DNA of 64,000 nt, taken from positions 43,041 to 107,040 of the forward strand of contig NZ_VCNP01000005.1 in assembly GCF_006782915.1 (NCBI RefSeq), given 5' to 3'. The DNA is from Streptomyces calvus (GTDB lineage Bacteria; Actinomycetota; Actinomycetes; Streptomycetales; Streptomycetaceae). Of this stretch, positions 1 through 9,171 are shown piece after piece. Each line of letters begins with the position of its first letter. Positions within the stretch are counted from its first letter, which is position 1. Both the position numbers and the translations under genes were made by a program. A model generated the notes under the pieces. It made no database searches and was not told the origin of the DNA. It was given only the letters and a program-made list of their open reading frames with translations.

Positions 1-491
1 GCGGCGTTCCATCCGGAGTTGGCGGTCACCCGGACCTGGATGTGGCGCACCTGGCGGGCGGTGAAGTCCACGGTGACGGTGTTGCCGCCGGCGGGATCGA
101 AGCGGCGGGTGGCGGAGCCGGACAGGCCGGTGAAGGCGGAGCCGTCGGTGCTGCCCTCGACGGCGAGGGTCTGGGTGCGGGCCTCCCAGCCGGTGGGCAG
201 CTTCAGGACGACCCGGCCGGCCTCGACGGTGGTGCCGAGGTCGACGCGGATCCACTGCGGGAAGGCCCCGGCGGGGCCCTCCCAGTAACTCAGCTGGCTT
301 CCGTCGGTCACGTTGGTCGCGGGATGGCCGGCGTGGGAGCCGCCGGCGGTGACGCTCCTGCCGAGCGCCAGGTTGGGGCCGGGTGCCGCTGCCGCGGCGG
401 CTCGGGCGGTGCCGGGCTGGAGACCGACGGCGATCAGTGCGGCCAGGAGCAGGCCGGTGATCGTCCGCGGGCCGAATCGCTTCCGTCTCAT
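1..491 (-). CDS. Secreted F5/8 type C (discoidin) domain protein, N-terminal part
   Basis: The gene runs off the left edge, so only about 163 N-terminal residues are seen. They start with a basic stretch and a hydrophobic signal peptide ending near an Ala-rich cleavage region (about residue 30). The segment that follows begins NLALGRSVTAGG and continues through ATNVTDG and WIRVDLG, the opening strands of an F5/8 type C (discoidin) carbohydrate-binding domain. Such domains sit on secreted Streptomyces glycoside hydrolases and bind polysaccharide or glycoprotein glycans outside the cell. The catalytic part, if any, is outside the window, so the enzyme class cannot be named. The start at 489-491 is the only ATG that precedes a signal peptide in frame. 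Confidence 0.8.
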   Translation of the reverse strand, partial: MRRKRFGPRTITGLLLAALIAVGLQPGTARAAAAAAPGPNLALGRSVTAGGSHAGHPATNVTDGSQLSYWEGPAGAFPQWIRVDLGTTVEAGRVVLKLPTGWEARTQTLAVEGSTDGSAFTGLSGSATRRFDPAGGNTVTVDFTARQVRHIQVRVTANSGWNA

Positions 492-865
492 GAAGTCCTC
501 GTTCCACGGCGGGTGCTGGGGCGTGGTGGGGCGGTGTGCGGGACGTGCGGCGGAGCGGTGCGGAGTGCTCGCGGGCGCGGGCGGTGTGGCCGGGACCAGA
601 GCAGCGTCGAGATCTCTGCCATGGATTGAACAGGCATCAGTACGTGTTTTGCGTTGCTCCGTTCGCTTCTTGCGGCTCCGGCATTGAAGTTTCCGGCTCT
701 CGCCTCACTTGTCAATGGCGTGCACACAACGCCCGTGAAGGCGGCCGGGTCTCCCGTGCGGCGCCGGGACGTCAACCGAGGGCCCCTCAGAAGAAACGGT
801 CAACCGCCCGCGGCCGTACCATGGCTGGCCACCAGGGGAACCACGAGGAAGAAAGGGGCACCGCC
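492..865. other. Divergent intergenic region
   Basis: About 370 bases separate two divergent genes and must hold both promoters. GC content drops between roughly 620 and 740. A small imperfect palindrome, CCGG-cattgaagttt-CCGG, lies at about 680-698. I see no ORF with a ribosome site and no convincing -35/-10 pair. A TTGTCAATG at about 710 resembles the PafBC-type box found elsewhere in the window, but no TAN3T element follows it. Confidence 0.4.
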
Positions 866-1741
866 ATGTCCGAGAACTCGACCGCGGCCACGGACCTCAC
901 GTCGCAGTACACCGCTCAGGTCGCAGGCGACCTGGAGCGCAACGTCAAGGAGCAGGAGCGGATCACCGCGGAGATCGCGGCGCTGCGGGAGCAGTTGACC
1001 GTGCTTCAGCACGACCACGCCATTCTGGTGAGCATGCAGCAGGCGCTGGGCCTCACCGCGGCGCCCGCCGAACCGGCGGCGCCGTCCGAACCGGCTGCGG
1101 CGTCCCGACCGGCGGCGGCACAGGAGTCGGAGGCGGCGGAGCCGGCGGCAACGACCGGGTCCGAGGCTCCGGCGGGCGGTGCGACCGTCCCGGCACCGCG
1201 CCGGAGGCGCGGCGCCAAGTCCGGCGCGGACAAGCCGAAGCGGGGCAGGACGACGGGCCCGCGCACCGCGTCGGGCAAGTCCGCGGCCAAGCCGTCAGCG
1301 GTCAAGTCGCCGACGGCGAAGGCGCCTTCGGCGAAGTCGGCCGGGACCAAGGCGTCCGCGGTGAAGACGAAGAAGCAGACGAAGCAGCAGACTCAGGCGG
1401 AGGCGGAAGCGCCCACGTCGCGGGTCGTCAAGGCGGACGGGCCGACGTCCCGTGCGGCCAAGGCGGCCAAGCCGGCCAAGGCCGAGGGCCCCAAGCTGGT
1501 GGAACTCGTGCGCGGGCACCTCGCCGAGCACCGCGAACCCCGCTCCGCCGCGGAGGTCGCCACCGCCCTCGGCCAGGCGCACCCCGACCGCACCATCAGG
1601 ACCACGGTGGTGCGCAGCACCCTGGAGGGCCTGGTCGCCCGCAACCAGGCCCAGCGCACCAAGCAGGGCACGTCGGTCTTCTACACCGCGCCCGACGCCG
1701 CCCCGAGGACCGCGGACGGTGAGGCCGGCGCGGCGTCCTGA
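866..1741 (+). CDS. Histone H1-like winged-helix DNA-binding protein
   Basis: A 291-residue protein in three parts. Residues about 10-60 are a charged, probably coiled-coil region (ERNVKEQERITAEIAAL). Residues about 65-210 are low-complexity, first Ala/Pro/Glu-rich and then Lys/Ala/Ser-rich with RRRRGAK and repeated AVKSPTAKAPSAKSA-type units resembling eukaryotic histone H1 tails. The last 80 residues (KLVELVRGHLAEH to FYTAPD) look like a winged helix that would contact DNA. The likely role is nucleoid organisation or regulation; this is inferred from composition and fold. The ATG at 866 is chosen because the purine-rich gaggaagaaagggg lies directly upstream, whereas earlier in-frame starts lack one. 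Confidence 0.7.
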   Translation: MSENSTAATDLTSQYTAQVAGDLERNVKEQERITAEIAALREQLTVLQHDHAILVSMQQALGLTAAPAEPAAPSEPAAASRPAAAQESEAAEPAATTGSEAPAGGATVPAPRRRRGAKSGADKPKRGRTTGPRTASGKSAAKPSAVKSPTAKAPSAKSAGTKASAVKTKKQTKQQTQAEAEAPTSRVVKADGPTSRAAKAAKPAKAEGPKLVELVRGHLAEHREPRSAAEVATALGQAHPDRTIRTTVVRSTLEGLVARNQAQRTKQGTSVFYTAPDAAPRTADGEAGAAS

Positions 1742-1756
1742 CGCCGGCCCATCAGC

Positions 1757-3662
1757 TCACCGTTCCGTGTGACGCACCCCCACCGGGTCGAAGGCGATCC
1801 GGGTGCGGGTGCCCGTGTCCGCCCAGGTGACCTCGACGGTCGCACCGTCCACCAGTACCTCCGCCACCGCTTCCGACAGGGGCGCGGCGCCGGGCTCCGC
1901 GGTGAGGGACGCCAGCGCGACGTGCACGGAGGTGCCGCCGCAGCCGCCGGTGAGGCGCGGCAGCCGGGCCCACGGGGTCCAGGCGGTGCCCTGGGGGGCG
2001 CGGACCAGCTCCGGACAGGCGTCGTCCCAGCCGTGCAGGCCGTACAGGGCGGAGGTCAGGGACTCCTCGGGGCCGGTGGCCCAGCCGGTGAGACCGAGCC
2101 GGGCGCCCGCCGGTGCTCCGACGACCCGGTGCGCCCGCAGCTCGTACCGTCCGTGGACCACCGTCACGCTCTCCCCCCGCAGGCCCGGCACCATCGGCGG
2201 GCCGCCGGTGAAGACGGGCCGGTGCCAGGAGGCCGCCCAGCCCCAGCCGTCGCCGTGCCCGGCGCCCAGCGGGTGCACCCGGCGGCGCACACTGCGCCGG
2301 CCGCCGGTGTGCACCGACAGGTGGTTGTCGGCGGTGTTGCCCGGTGCGGTGGGACCGGTGCGCGTGGAGTAGGCCTGGCGTCCGTAGTGCGGGTCGTCCT
2401 CGGCCGCCGTCTCGCCCTCGTGCGGGCGCACATGGTCGCTGCCGTGGTTGTGGAGCCGTACGATCCCGTCGGCGCGGGTGGCCTGGAGGAGCAGTCCCGG
2501 TGCGGGCAGCGCCAGCACCCGGTCGGCCTCCTCCACCGGGGCCGGCTCCTCGCGGTCGGTCCACAGGGCGTGGCCGGGTGGGGCGAGCAGGGCGACGAAC
2601 GCCTTGGACGCCCAGTACGGCGACGCCGGGCCCGAGTAGCTCTGCAGGCTCGCCTCGTGCGGGCCGTACCAGCCCAGGGACAGCAGTCCGTCGGCGGTGA
2701 GCGCGCCCCGGTCCAGGAAGTGGCGCAGCCCGCCGCTGGCGATGCGGCGGGGGGGGGCGGGGGGGGGGGGGGGGGGGGCGGGGGGGGGGGGCCGCGGGGG
2801 GGGCGGGGGCGGCCGTGGCGGCGAAGCGGTAGGTCAGCGACCGGCCGAAGTGCAGCGGCGCGCCGTCCGCGCCGAACATCAGCGAGAACCCTTCGAGGTG
2901 GGCGCGCAGCCGGGCGCCGTGGTGCGCCAGTGCCTCGCCGTCGCCCGCGAGATGGGCGTCGAGCACGGGGTACAGGTGCAGCGCCCAGCCGTTGTAGTGG
3001 TCGAAGGCGCGCCCGTCGCCGTCGGCGTACCAGCCCTCGCCCCGGTACCAGCCCTCCAGCAGTTCCAGCGCCCGCTGCCGGGCCGCCGCCGTCTCGGCGT
3101 CGCCGCGGCCGACGGACTCCAGGAACCCGGCGACCGTGTACGGGAAGAGGTACCAGTTGTTGGGTGCCGGAGTGTGGCGCAGCGCGCCCCGCAGCCACTC
3201 CTCCGCGCGGTCCTGCACGCCGGCGTCGAGGTGCTTCCACAGCCAGGGCGCGGTCAGCCGCAGCCCGAGCGCCACGGACGCCGACTCGACCATGGGCTGG
3301 CCCTGCACGTCGTGGTCGAGGATCAGCGGCCAGGACTCGGTGTCGTCGCGGCCGGGGGTGCGGGTGCCGGCGGCGAGTCCGCTCGCGTACCGCTCCAGGT
3401 GGCCGTGCGGGTCGTCGCCGCCCGCGCCCGCGACCCGGAAGGCGGCGGCGAGGAACGTGCGGGCGTACCCTTCGAGGCCGTCGGAGCGCACTCCCGAACG
3501 GGAGGGCCGGCCCGGCAGGTCCAGCAGGGCGCAGCCGGGGGTGCTCCAGCGCCGGGTGGCCGTCAGGAGTCCGTCGGCCACGGCCTCCCAGTGGGCCCGG
3601 GTGTAACCGGTGGACGGGCTCAGGTCGTGGTCGTCGGCGGGCAGTTCGAACGGGATGCTCAT
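1757..3662 (-). CDS. DUF2264 domain protein, reading frame broken by a poly-G tract
   Basis: Last gene of the sugar-uptake operon; its ATG overlaps the stop of the upstream dehydrogenase by four bases. The N-terminal part (from MSIPFELPADD to HFGRSLTYRFAATAA) and the C-terminal part (from ASGGLRHFLDRGAL through GPASPYWASKAF to GVRHTER) are both clear DUF2264, but in different frames. The 1906-base span is not a multiple of three. The break falls exactly in the G-rich tract 2749-2809, where the family normally has about 20 conserved residues. I therefore treat the gene as intact in the organism (about 630 residues) and misread here. DUF2264 proteins are (alpha/alpha)-barrel-like proteins often found beside sugar transporters. 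A role in processing imported uronate or oligosaccharide is inference. Confidence 0.7.
2749..2809. other. Poly-G tract, probable assembly artefact
   Basis: About 60 bases made almost only of G with a few isolated C. The tract sits inside otherwise normal coding sequence, breaks the DUF2264 frame and replaces a conserved segment. Runs of G like this are typical of no-signal calls in two-colour sequencing or of poor gap filling. Confidence 0.75.
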
Positions 3663-4684
3663 GCCAGGAAGGCCAGCCTTTCGCGTCGTACGGGGTGGAG
3701 GAAGCCCTCGCCGGAGACCCAGCGCGCGGTCTCGGCGACGGCGAGGTCGGCCAGCCGGCGCCATTCGTTGCCCTGGGAGCCGGCGAGGTGCGGGGTGAGC
3801 AGGACGTTGTCGCAGCTCCACAACGGGTGTGCGGGCGGCAGGACTTCGGGGTCGGTCACGTCGAGCACGGCGCGGATGCGTCCGGCCAGCGCGGCGTCGG
3901 TGAGCGCGTCCTGGTTGACGACCGCGCCGCGCGCGGTGTTGATGAGGACGGCGTCGGGGCGCATCGAGTCGATGAGTGCGCGGCCGACCAGTCCGCGGGT
4001 GCCGGGCAGCAGCGGGGTGTGGACGCTCACGGTGTCGCTGCGCCGGAACAGCTCGGGCAACTGCACGCGTTTTACGCCGAGTTCCTTCGCCCCGGCGTCG
4101 TCGACGTACGGGTCGTACAGCAGGACGTCCACGTCGTGCGGGCGGAGCAGGTCGATGACCCGGCGGCCGATGAGCGACGCCGACAGGATGCCGACGGTGC
4201 GGCGGTGGTTGCCGACCGAGCGGGGCGTGCGCAGCCAGTCGGGGCGGACGCGGGAGGCGCGGTAGTCGCGTGCGGACTCCAGTGCCCGCTTCCCGGTGAG
4301 CAGGATCATGGCGAGGGTGTATTCGGCGACGGGCAGGGCGTTGGCCGCGGCGGCGGAGGAGACCTCGATGCCGCGGTCCCAGCAGGCGTCGGTGACATGG
4401 CCGCGTACGCTGCCCGCGGTGTGCACGACGGCCCGCAGTCGCGGTGCCGACCGCAGCACGTCCGCGTCCAGGGGCGGGCAGCCCCAGCCGGTGACCAGCA
4501 GGTCGACGCCGGCGAGCACGGTGCGGGCGCGGGCCGTGGTCAGGTCGTCCAGCACCGGCAGGGGTGCGAGGTCGCACAGGGCGGCGAGGGCGGCGAGCGA
4601 CTCGTCGTCGAGGACGGCCGAGGCGACGTCCGGGGACATCGCCAGTGCGGCGCGGGGGCGGGGGCCGGGCGTGAGCTCGGTCAT
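3659..4684 (-). CDS. D-2-hydroxyacid dehydrogenase family protein
   Basis: A 341-residue member of the D-isomer specific 2-hydroxyacid dehydrogenase (phosphoglycerate/glyoxylate reductase-like) family. The nucleotide-binding loop is degenerate (GILSASLIGRR, without the middle Gly), as is common in the Streptomyces subgroup linked to sugar transporters. The catalytic Arg is in INTARGAVV, the acidic residue region in DVTDPEVLP, and the catalytic His in LTPHLAGS. It is expected to oxidise or reduce a 2-keto/2-hydroxy acid with NAD(P)H. Position in the operon between the permease and DUF2264 genes suggests it acts on a breakdown product of the imported sugar; the substrate is unknown. The start ATG at 4682-4684 is 31 bases downstream of the permease stop. 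Confidence 0.85.
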   Translation of the reverse strand: MTELTPGPRPRAALAMSPDVASAVLDDESLAALAALCDLAPLPVLDDLTTARARTVLAGVDLLVTGWGCPPLDADVLRSAPRLRAVVHTAGSVRGHVTDACWDRGIEVSSAAAANALPVAEYTLAMILLTGKRALESARDYRASRVRPDWLRTPRSVGNHRRTVGILSASLIGRRVIDLLRPHDVDVLLYDPYVDDAGAKELGVKRVQLPELFRRSDTVSVHTPLLPGTRGLVGRALIDSMRPDAVLINTARGAVVNQDALTDAALAGRIRAVLDVTDPEVLPPAHPLWSCDNVLLTPHLAGSQGNEWRRLADLAVAETARWVSGEGFLHPVRRERLAFLA

Positions 4685-4715
4685 GGTGGTGGGGGAACTC
4701 CTTGTGCGAGCGGGG

Positions 4716-5579
4716 TCACTTCACGGCGCCGGCGGTCAGACCGCTGCGCCAGAAGCGCTGGAGCAGGGCGAAGGCGAGGATGAGGGGCAGCACGGCCAGC
4801 AGTGACCCCATGATCACCACCGGGTAGTACTCCGGCGAGACCGACGCGGAGCTGTTCCACGTGTACAGGCCGAGGCTGACGGGATACAGGTCCTGGTCGG
4901 ACAGCATCACCATGGGCAGGAAGAAGTTGTTCCAGATGGCGGTGAGCTGGAACAGGAAGACGGTGACCAGGCCGGGCCCGAGCATCCGCAGCGCCACCCG
5001 GGCGTACATGGTCAGCTCTCCCGCGCCGTCGATGCGGGCGGCCTCCAGCACCTCGTCGGGCACGTAGCCCTGGCTGAAGATGCGGCCGAGGTAGACGCCG
5101 AAGGGGTTGAACAGGACGGGGACGAACACCGCCCAGAAGGTGTTGACGATCCCGGCCTCGGAGGCCATCAGGTACAGCGGCAGGGCGAGGACGGTCTGCG
5201 GCACCATGACGGCGGCGAGGACCAGGCCGAACAGCTTCTCCTTGTGCCGGAAGCGGTACTTGTCGAAGGCGTAGCCGCAGGCGACGCTCACCAGGGAGCC
5301 GACGGCGGCGCCGAGCACGGCGTACAGCAGGCTGTTGACGTACCAGCGTCCGTACTGGCCGCCCTCCATGGCGAACAGGTCGCCGAGGTTGGTGAGGAAG
5401 GAGAAGTCGCTCAGGGACAGCAGGGCGCTGCCGAACAGCGCGTCCCGGTTCTTGGCGGCGGCGAGCAGCAGCCACAGCACGGGCAGCAGGGTGTAGAGGA
5501 CGGACAGGCCGACGACGGCGTTGACGGTGGCGCGGCCCAGCGTCCGGGGGCGCGGCAGGGTGCTGTCGGTGGCGCTCAT
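4716..5579 (-). CDS. Carbohydrate ABC transporter permease, MalG type
   Basis: A 287-residue inner-membrane permease with about six hydrophobic segments. The cytoplasmic EAA loop, EAARIDGAG, is the docking site for the ATPase. Family architecture and position match MalG/CebG-type components of CUT1 sugar importers. The start is the internal ATG at 5577-5579, which overlaps the stop of the MalF-type gene (ATGA coupling) and fits the family length; the longer frame upstream is a shadow. No ATPase gene is present, which is usual in Streptomyces, where a shared MsiK protein energises such importers. Confidence 0.93.
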   Translation of the reverse strand: MSATDSTLPRPRTLGRATVNAVVGLSVLYTLLPVLWLLLAAAKNRDALFGSALLSLSDFSFLTNLGDLFAMEGGQYGRWYVNSLLYAVLGAAVGSLVSVACGYAFDKYRFRHKEKLFGLVLAAVMVPQTVLALPLYLMASEAGIVNTFWAVFVPVLFNPFGVYLGRIFSQGYVPDEVLEAARIDGAGELTMYARVALRMLGPGLVTVFLFQLTAIWNNFFLPMVMLSDQDLYPVSLGLYTWNSSASVSPEYYPVVIMGSLLAVLPLILAFALLQRFWRSGLTAGAVK

Positions 5580-6550
5580 CGGGTCTCCTCGGCGGCGGCG
5601 TTGCGGCTGGTGAAGCGGGTGACGCCGTAGGACAGGGCGATGGTGAACAGCAGCAGGACGACCGAGGCGGCCGCGGCCAGGCTGTAGTTGTTGCGGGTGA
5701 AGGCCGCGTCGTAGATGTACATGCTGGGCGAGAACCGCGAGTTGATCATCGGGGAGGACTGGCTCAGCAGCATCGGCTCGGTGAACAGTTGCAGCGCCCA
5801 GATCAGGGTGAACATCGCGACCATCACGATCGAGGCCCGCACCAGCGGGGTCTTGACCCGCAGGGCGGTGCGCACGGGGCCGGCGCCGTCGACGACGGCG
5901 GCCTCGATCACCTCGCGGGGCACGGCCTGGAGCGCGGCGTAGAAGACCACCATGTTGTAGCCGAGGTTGCTCCACAGGGCGATGTTCACGATGGACGGCA
6001 GGACGGTGTGCACGCCCAGGAAGTCGATGGTGATGTCGGCGCGGGCGAACAGGTCGATGACGGGGCTGATGCCGGGCGTGTAGAGGTACAGCCAGATCAG
6101 GGCGGCGATGATGCCGGGCACCGCGTGCGGCAGGAACAGCCCGAGCTGGGCCCAGGCGCGCAGCCGGACGACTCCGGAGTCCAGCAGCAGGGCGAGCACG
6201 AGGGCGCCGGTGACCATGAGGGGGATGTAGATCAGGCAGTACAGGGCGACGGTGCCGAGGCCGCCGAGGAACGTCGGGTCGGTGAGTACGGCGGCGTAGC
6301 TGCGCAGGCCGACGAAGACGGTGCGTTCGGGGCCGAAGCCGAGGCCGGGCTGGTCGTCGCTGAAGAAGCTGAGGTACGTGGCGGTGCCGACGGGGATGAG
6401 GAAGACGGCGGTCAGCAGGAGGAAGAACGGTGTCATCAGCACGCCGCAGGCGGCCAGCCGGCGGCGTCGGGCGGTCCTGCGGGCCCGGTCGGCGGGGGCG
6501 GCGGTGTGCGGTGCGGGGGCCCGCACGGGCTGCTCGGTGGTGGTGGTCAT
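5576..6550 (-). CDS. Carbohydrate ABC transporter permease, MalF type
   Basis: A 324-residue permease with a hydrophilic N-terminal region of about 35 residues (rich in Arg and Ala) and about six transmembrane segments. The EAA loop reads EAAVVDGAG. It would form the heterodimeric membrane channel with the MalG-type protein encoded next, with which it shares a four-base ATGA overlap. The gene lies 27 bases after the solute-binding protein gene, so the three are cotranscribed. Substrate preference cannot be read from the sequence. Confidence 0.93.
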   Translation of the reverse strand: MTTTTEQPVRAPAPHTAAPADRARRTARRRRLAACGVLMTPFFLLLTAVFLIPVGTATYLSFFSDDQPGLGFGPERTVFVGLRSYAAVLTDPTFLGGLGTVALYCLIYIPLMVTGALVLALLLDSGVVRLRAWAQLGLFLPHAVPGIIAALIWLYLYTPGISPVIDLFARADITIDFLGVHTVLPSIVNIALWSNLGYNMVVFYAALQAVPREVIEAAVVDGAGPVRTALRVKTPLVRASIVMVAMFTLIWALQLFTEPMLLSQSSPMINSRFSPSMYIYDAAFTRNNYSLAAAASVVLLLFTIALSYGVTRFTSRNAAAEETR

Positions 6551-6577
6551 GAGGGTGTCACCTGCCTTTCGGGCGGC

Positions 6578-7918
6578 TCAGGTGCTGTGCCGGCTGGTCG
6601 ACAGGCCGAGGGCCTTCAGGTCGGGCATGGTGCCGTCCTCGGCGGCGCGCACGGAGTCGATGAGGGTGCCGCGGCCGGCGCCGGCCCGGGCGAAGGAGTC
6701 CTGCATGACCTTGCCGGTGGCGGTCATCCGCGGACCCCACACCCAGCCGTCGCGGATCTTCTCCGCCTCCTGCCGGAAGAGGGCGTAGATGTCCTGGCCG
6801 CCGTAGTACGACCGGTCGAAGGCGTCCCGGCCCACGGCGACGAGGTCGGAGGCGGCCGGGTACTGGCTGCTGGTGCCGCTGGAGAGGCGGGCGCGCAGGG
6901 CGTCGGGGTGGGAGACCTGCCAGGCGATGAACTCCATGGCGGCCTCGGGGTGGCGGCTGTCCTTGGTGACGGCGAACGTGGAGCCGCCGTGGGTGCCGAC
7001 GGCGGGGCGGGCCGGGTCCCACTGGGGCAGCGGGGCGATGCGCCACTGGTTGCGCTGGCCGGGGCGGGCGTTCATCTGGGCGCCCGCGTCCCAGGCGCCG
7101 CTGAGCCGGGTGAGGACCAGGCCGTTGCCGATCTGGGCGTCGGACTGCCGGCTCTCGACGGCGTTGACGAAGATGTCGTCGCGGTCGATGAGGTCCTGCC
7201 AGTAGCCGGCCACGCGCCGGGTCGGGGCGTCGGCGAGGGAGACGTTCCAGGCGCCGTCGTGGATGTCGAACCACTGGGCGCCGGCCTGCCAGGAGTAGGC
7301 GGCGAACTGGGTGGCGCCGTCGGTGGGGAACAGCACCAGCCGCCGGTCGCGGGCCTTGCGGCGCACGGCGGCGGCGAGGTCGGCGAACTCCTCCCAGGTG
7401 CGCGGCACGTCGAGCCGGTACCTCTCGAAGAGGTCGGTGCGGTAGTGCATGACCATGGGCTCGACGTCGAGCGGGACGCTGTAGGTGCGTCCCTGGAAGG
7501 TGGTCAGGTCGAAGGCCTGCGGCAGCAGTTTCCGGCGCAGCGAGGCGTCGACGAGGTCGGTGATGTCGAGGGCGACGCCGTCGATGGCGAAGCCCGGCAC
7601 CTGCGGGTACTCGATCGTGGCGACGTCGGGCGCGTTGCCGGCCCGGGCGGCGTTGCTGAGCTTGGCGTAGCCGCCCTGGCCTCCGGAGGGGATCTGCTGG
7701 AAGTCGACCTGGATGCGGTCGTGGGTGCGGTTGAAGGCGTCGACCACTTCCTGGCTGCCGCGCAGGGCGGACCAGAAGGTGATGCGTGTTGCCTTGCCCG
7801 CGCGTGTCGTGCCGCGCGACGGTGTGTCCGCGCCTTCGCTGCAGGCGCCGAGGGCTCCTGTCAGCGGCACGGCGGCCATCGCGGCGAGCACGGATCGACG
7901 GGGGTGTCGACCGGGCAT
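6578..7918 (-). CDS. Extracellular sugar-binding lipoprotein
   Basis: A 446-residue family 1 solute-binding protein. The N terminus has a twin-Arg-containing basic start (GRHPRRSVL), a hydrophobic core and a lipobox LGAC at about residues 25-28, so it should be lipid-anchored on the outer face of the membrane. The body has typical features such as ITFWSALRGSQEVVDAFN and later GGSTFAVTKDSRHPEAAMEF. The start at 7916-7918 is preceded by gggagg and gives a proper lipoprotein signal; the longer frame upstream would not. First structural gene of the import operon. Confidence 0.9.
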   Translation of the reverse strand: MPGRHPRRSVLAAMAAVPLTGALGACSEGADTPSRGTTRAGKATRITFWSALRGSQEVVDAFNRTHDRIQVDFQQIPSGGQGGYAKLSNAARAGNAPDVATIEYPQVPGFAIDGVALDITDLVDASLRRKLLPQAFDLTTFQGRTYSVPLDVEPMVMHYRTDLFERYRLDVPRTWEEFADLAAAVRRKARDRRLVLFPTDGATQFAAYSWQAGAQWFDIHDGAWNVSLADAPTRRVAGYWQDLIDRDDIFVNAVESRQSDAQIGNGLVLTRLSGAWDAGAQMNARPGQRNQWRIAPLPQWDPARPAVGTHGGSTFAVTKDSRHPEAAMEFIAWQVSHPDALRARLSSGTSSQYPAASDLVAVGRDAFDRSYYGGQDIYALFRQEAEKIRDGWVWGPRMTATGKVMQDSFARAGAGRGTLIDSVRAAEDGTMPDLKALGLSTSRHST

Positions 7919-7985
7919 GGTGCCTCCCGCGGCTCCTGCGTGTCCGGGGACACGGCTGTTCGGGACACGGGAATACTCGACGCCC

Positions 7986-8036
7986 GATCGGCAAACGGTC
8001 AATAGACCGATCAGAAGAAAATGAAACGTTCAAACG
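7986..8036. promoter_or_regulatory. Candidate operator region of the sugar-uptake operon
   Basis: Between the repressor gene and the binding-protein gene lie GATCGG (7986-7991) and its inverted partner CCGATC (8007-8012), enclosing GGTC-aata-GACC (7997-8008). Next to this is CGTTCAAACG at 8027-8036. A close match, CGCTCAAACG on the other strand (9172-9181), lies before the repressor gene, which suggests that both promoters are controlled by the same regulator. Assignment is by position and motif sharing only. Confidence 0.45.
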
Positions 8037-8037
8037 C

Positions 8038-9147
8038 TCATTCGGTGTCCCGGGTCCCGCCGAGCCGTGCGCGGGTCGACCCGCGCACGCTCAGCGCCGG
8101 CAACAGTTCGACCCGCCGCACCGGCCCCTGACCGTGCCGCGGTGCGCCGAGCCGCCGCAGCAGCAGCTCCGCGGCGGCCCGGCCCACGTCCGCCTTGGGC
8201 GGGGCGACGGCCGTCAGCGGTGTCGTCCCGAGCCCGGCCACCACGTCGTCGTAGGCCACGACCGAGCAGTCCTCGGGCACCCGCACACCGCTCTCCGTCA
8301 GCTGCTGGACCAGCATGAGCGCGTCCACGTCGCCGTGCAGCACCGCCGCCGTGGCCCCCACCTTGCCCAGCAGGACGGACAGCTCCGCCGTCTCCTGGTC
8401 CGTGTACGGCCCGTCCTGGCCGGACTCCGGGGCGCTCAGCGTCCACGCCCACTCCTCCACCAGCGGATGCGCGTCGGCGATCCGGGCGAAGGCGGAGCGC
8501 AGGGTGCGCGCGGTGGGGCTGTCGTCGCGGGTGGCGAACACGATCCGCCGGTGGCCCAGCTCCACCAGGTGCTCCACGGCGAGGTGGGCGCCGTATCCGT
8601 GGTCGGAGCAGACCGAGTCCATCGCGTGCAGGGCGCTGCCCGGCGAGGGCCGCCGCTCCATCAGCACCGCGGGCACGTCCAGCGCGGCGAGCCAGGCGTA
8701 GTCGGCCTCCTCTTCGGCCCGGGTGCGCCAGCGCGGGGCCAGCAGCAGGCCCTCGGCGCCGTCCGCGAGGGCCCGCTCGGCCAGTGGCCGCTCGGCGCCC
8801 GCCACCTGCGGCGCGATGTGCAGGGCGATGCGCTTGCCGGCGGCTTCCAGCACCTCGCGGGCCCCGTGCAGGGACTCGTACAGATACGAGTGGCGCTCCG
8901 GGACGACGACGGCGACCGTGTCCCCCTCCGGCGCGGGCCGGGCCGGCACGTCCTGTGCGGCGAGGGCGGAGCGCACCACGCCGTGGCCGCGCCGCAGCCG
9001 GCCCTCGCGGGCAAGGTCCTCCACGTCCCGCCGCACCGTCACCACCGACACCTCGAGTTCGGCGGCGAGGTCACTCACCCGCGCCGAACCGCGCGCCGCG
9101 ACGGCGGCCAGGATCCGCTGCCTCCTGAGTTCGACCGGCTCCCGCAT
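8038..9147 (-). CDS. DeoR/LacI hybrid transcriptional repressor
   Basis: A 369-residue regulator with an N-terminal DeoR-type winged helix (RRQRILAAVAARGSARVSDL then VSVVTVRRDVEDL, about residues 8-60) and a C-terminal LacI/periplasmic-binding-like sensor domain (about 75-360; VVVPERHSYLYESLHG, HRRIVFATRDD, DCSVVAYDD). Such hybrids sense a sugar ligand and control neighbouring transporter genes. The start at 9145-9147 follows gggagggg and puts the helix at the N terminus; the upstream extension in frame has no family similarity. The gene lies directly upstream of, and on the same strand as, the import operon. Confidence 0.88.
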   Translation of the reverse strand: MREPVELRRQRILAAVAARGSARVSDLAAELEVSVVTVRRDVEDLAREGRLRRGHGVVRSALAAQDVPARPAPEGDTVAVVVPERHSYLYESLHGAREVLEAAGKRIALHIAPQVAGAERPLAERALADGAEGLLLAPRWRTRAEEEADYAWLAALDVPAVLMERRPSPGSALHAMDSVCSDHGYGAHLAVEHLVELGHRRIVFATRDDSPTARTLRSAFARIADAHPLVEEWAWTLSAPESGQDGPYTDQETAELSVLLGKVGATAAVLHGDVDALMLVQQLTESGVRVPEDCSVVAYDDVVAGLGTTPLTAVAPPKADVGRAAAELLLRRLGAPRHGQGPVRRVELLPALSVRGSTRARLGGTRDTE

Positions 9148-9171
9148 GAGCCCCTCCCCGCGCCTGATGTT

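Noticed and set aside
705..735. TTGTCAATG as a fourth PafBC-type promoter
   Set aside because: It differs in the box, and there is no TA at the required N8 spacing.
1757..3662. Calling the DUF2264 gene a true pseudogene
   Set aside because: The only lesion is the poly-G tract; both flanks are well conserved and in a coupled operon, so an artefact is more likely.
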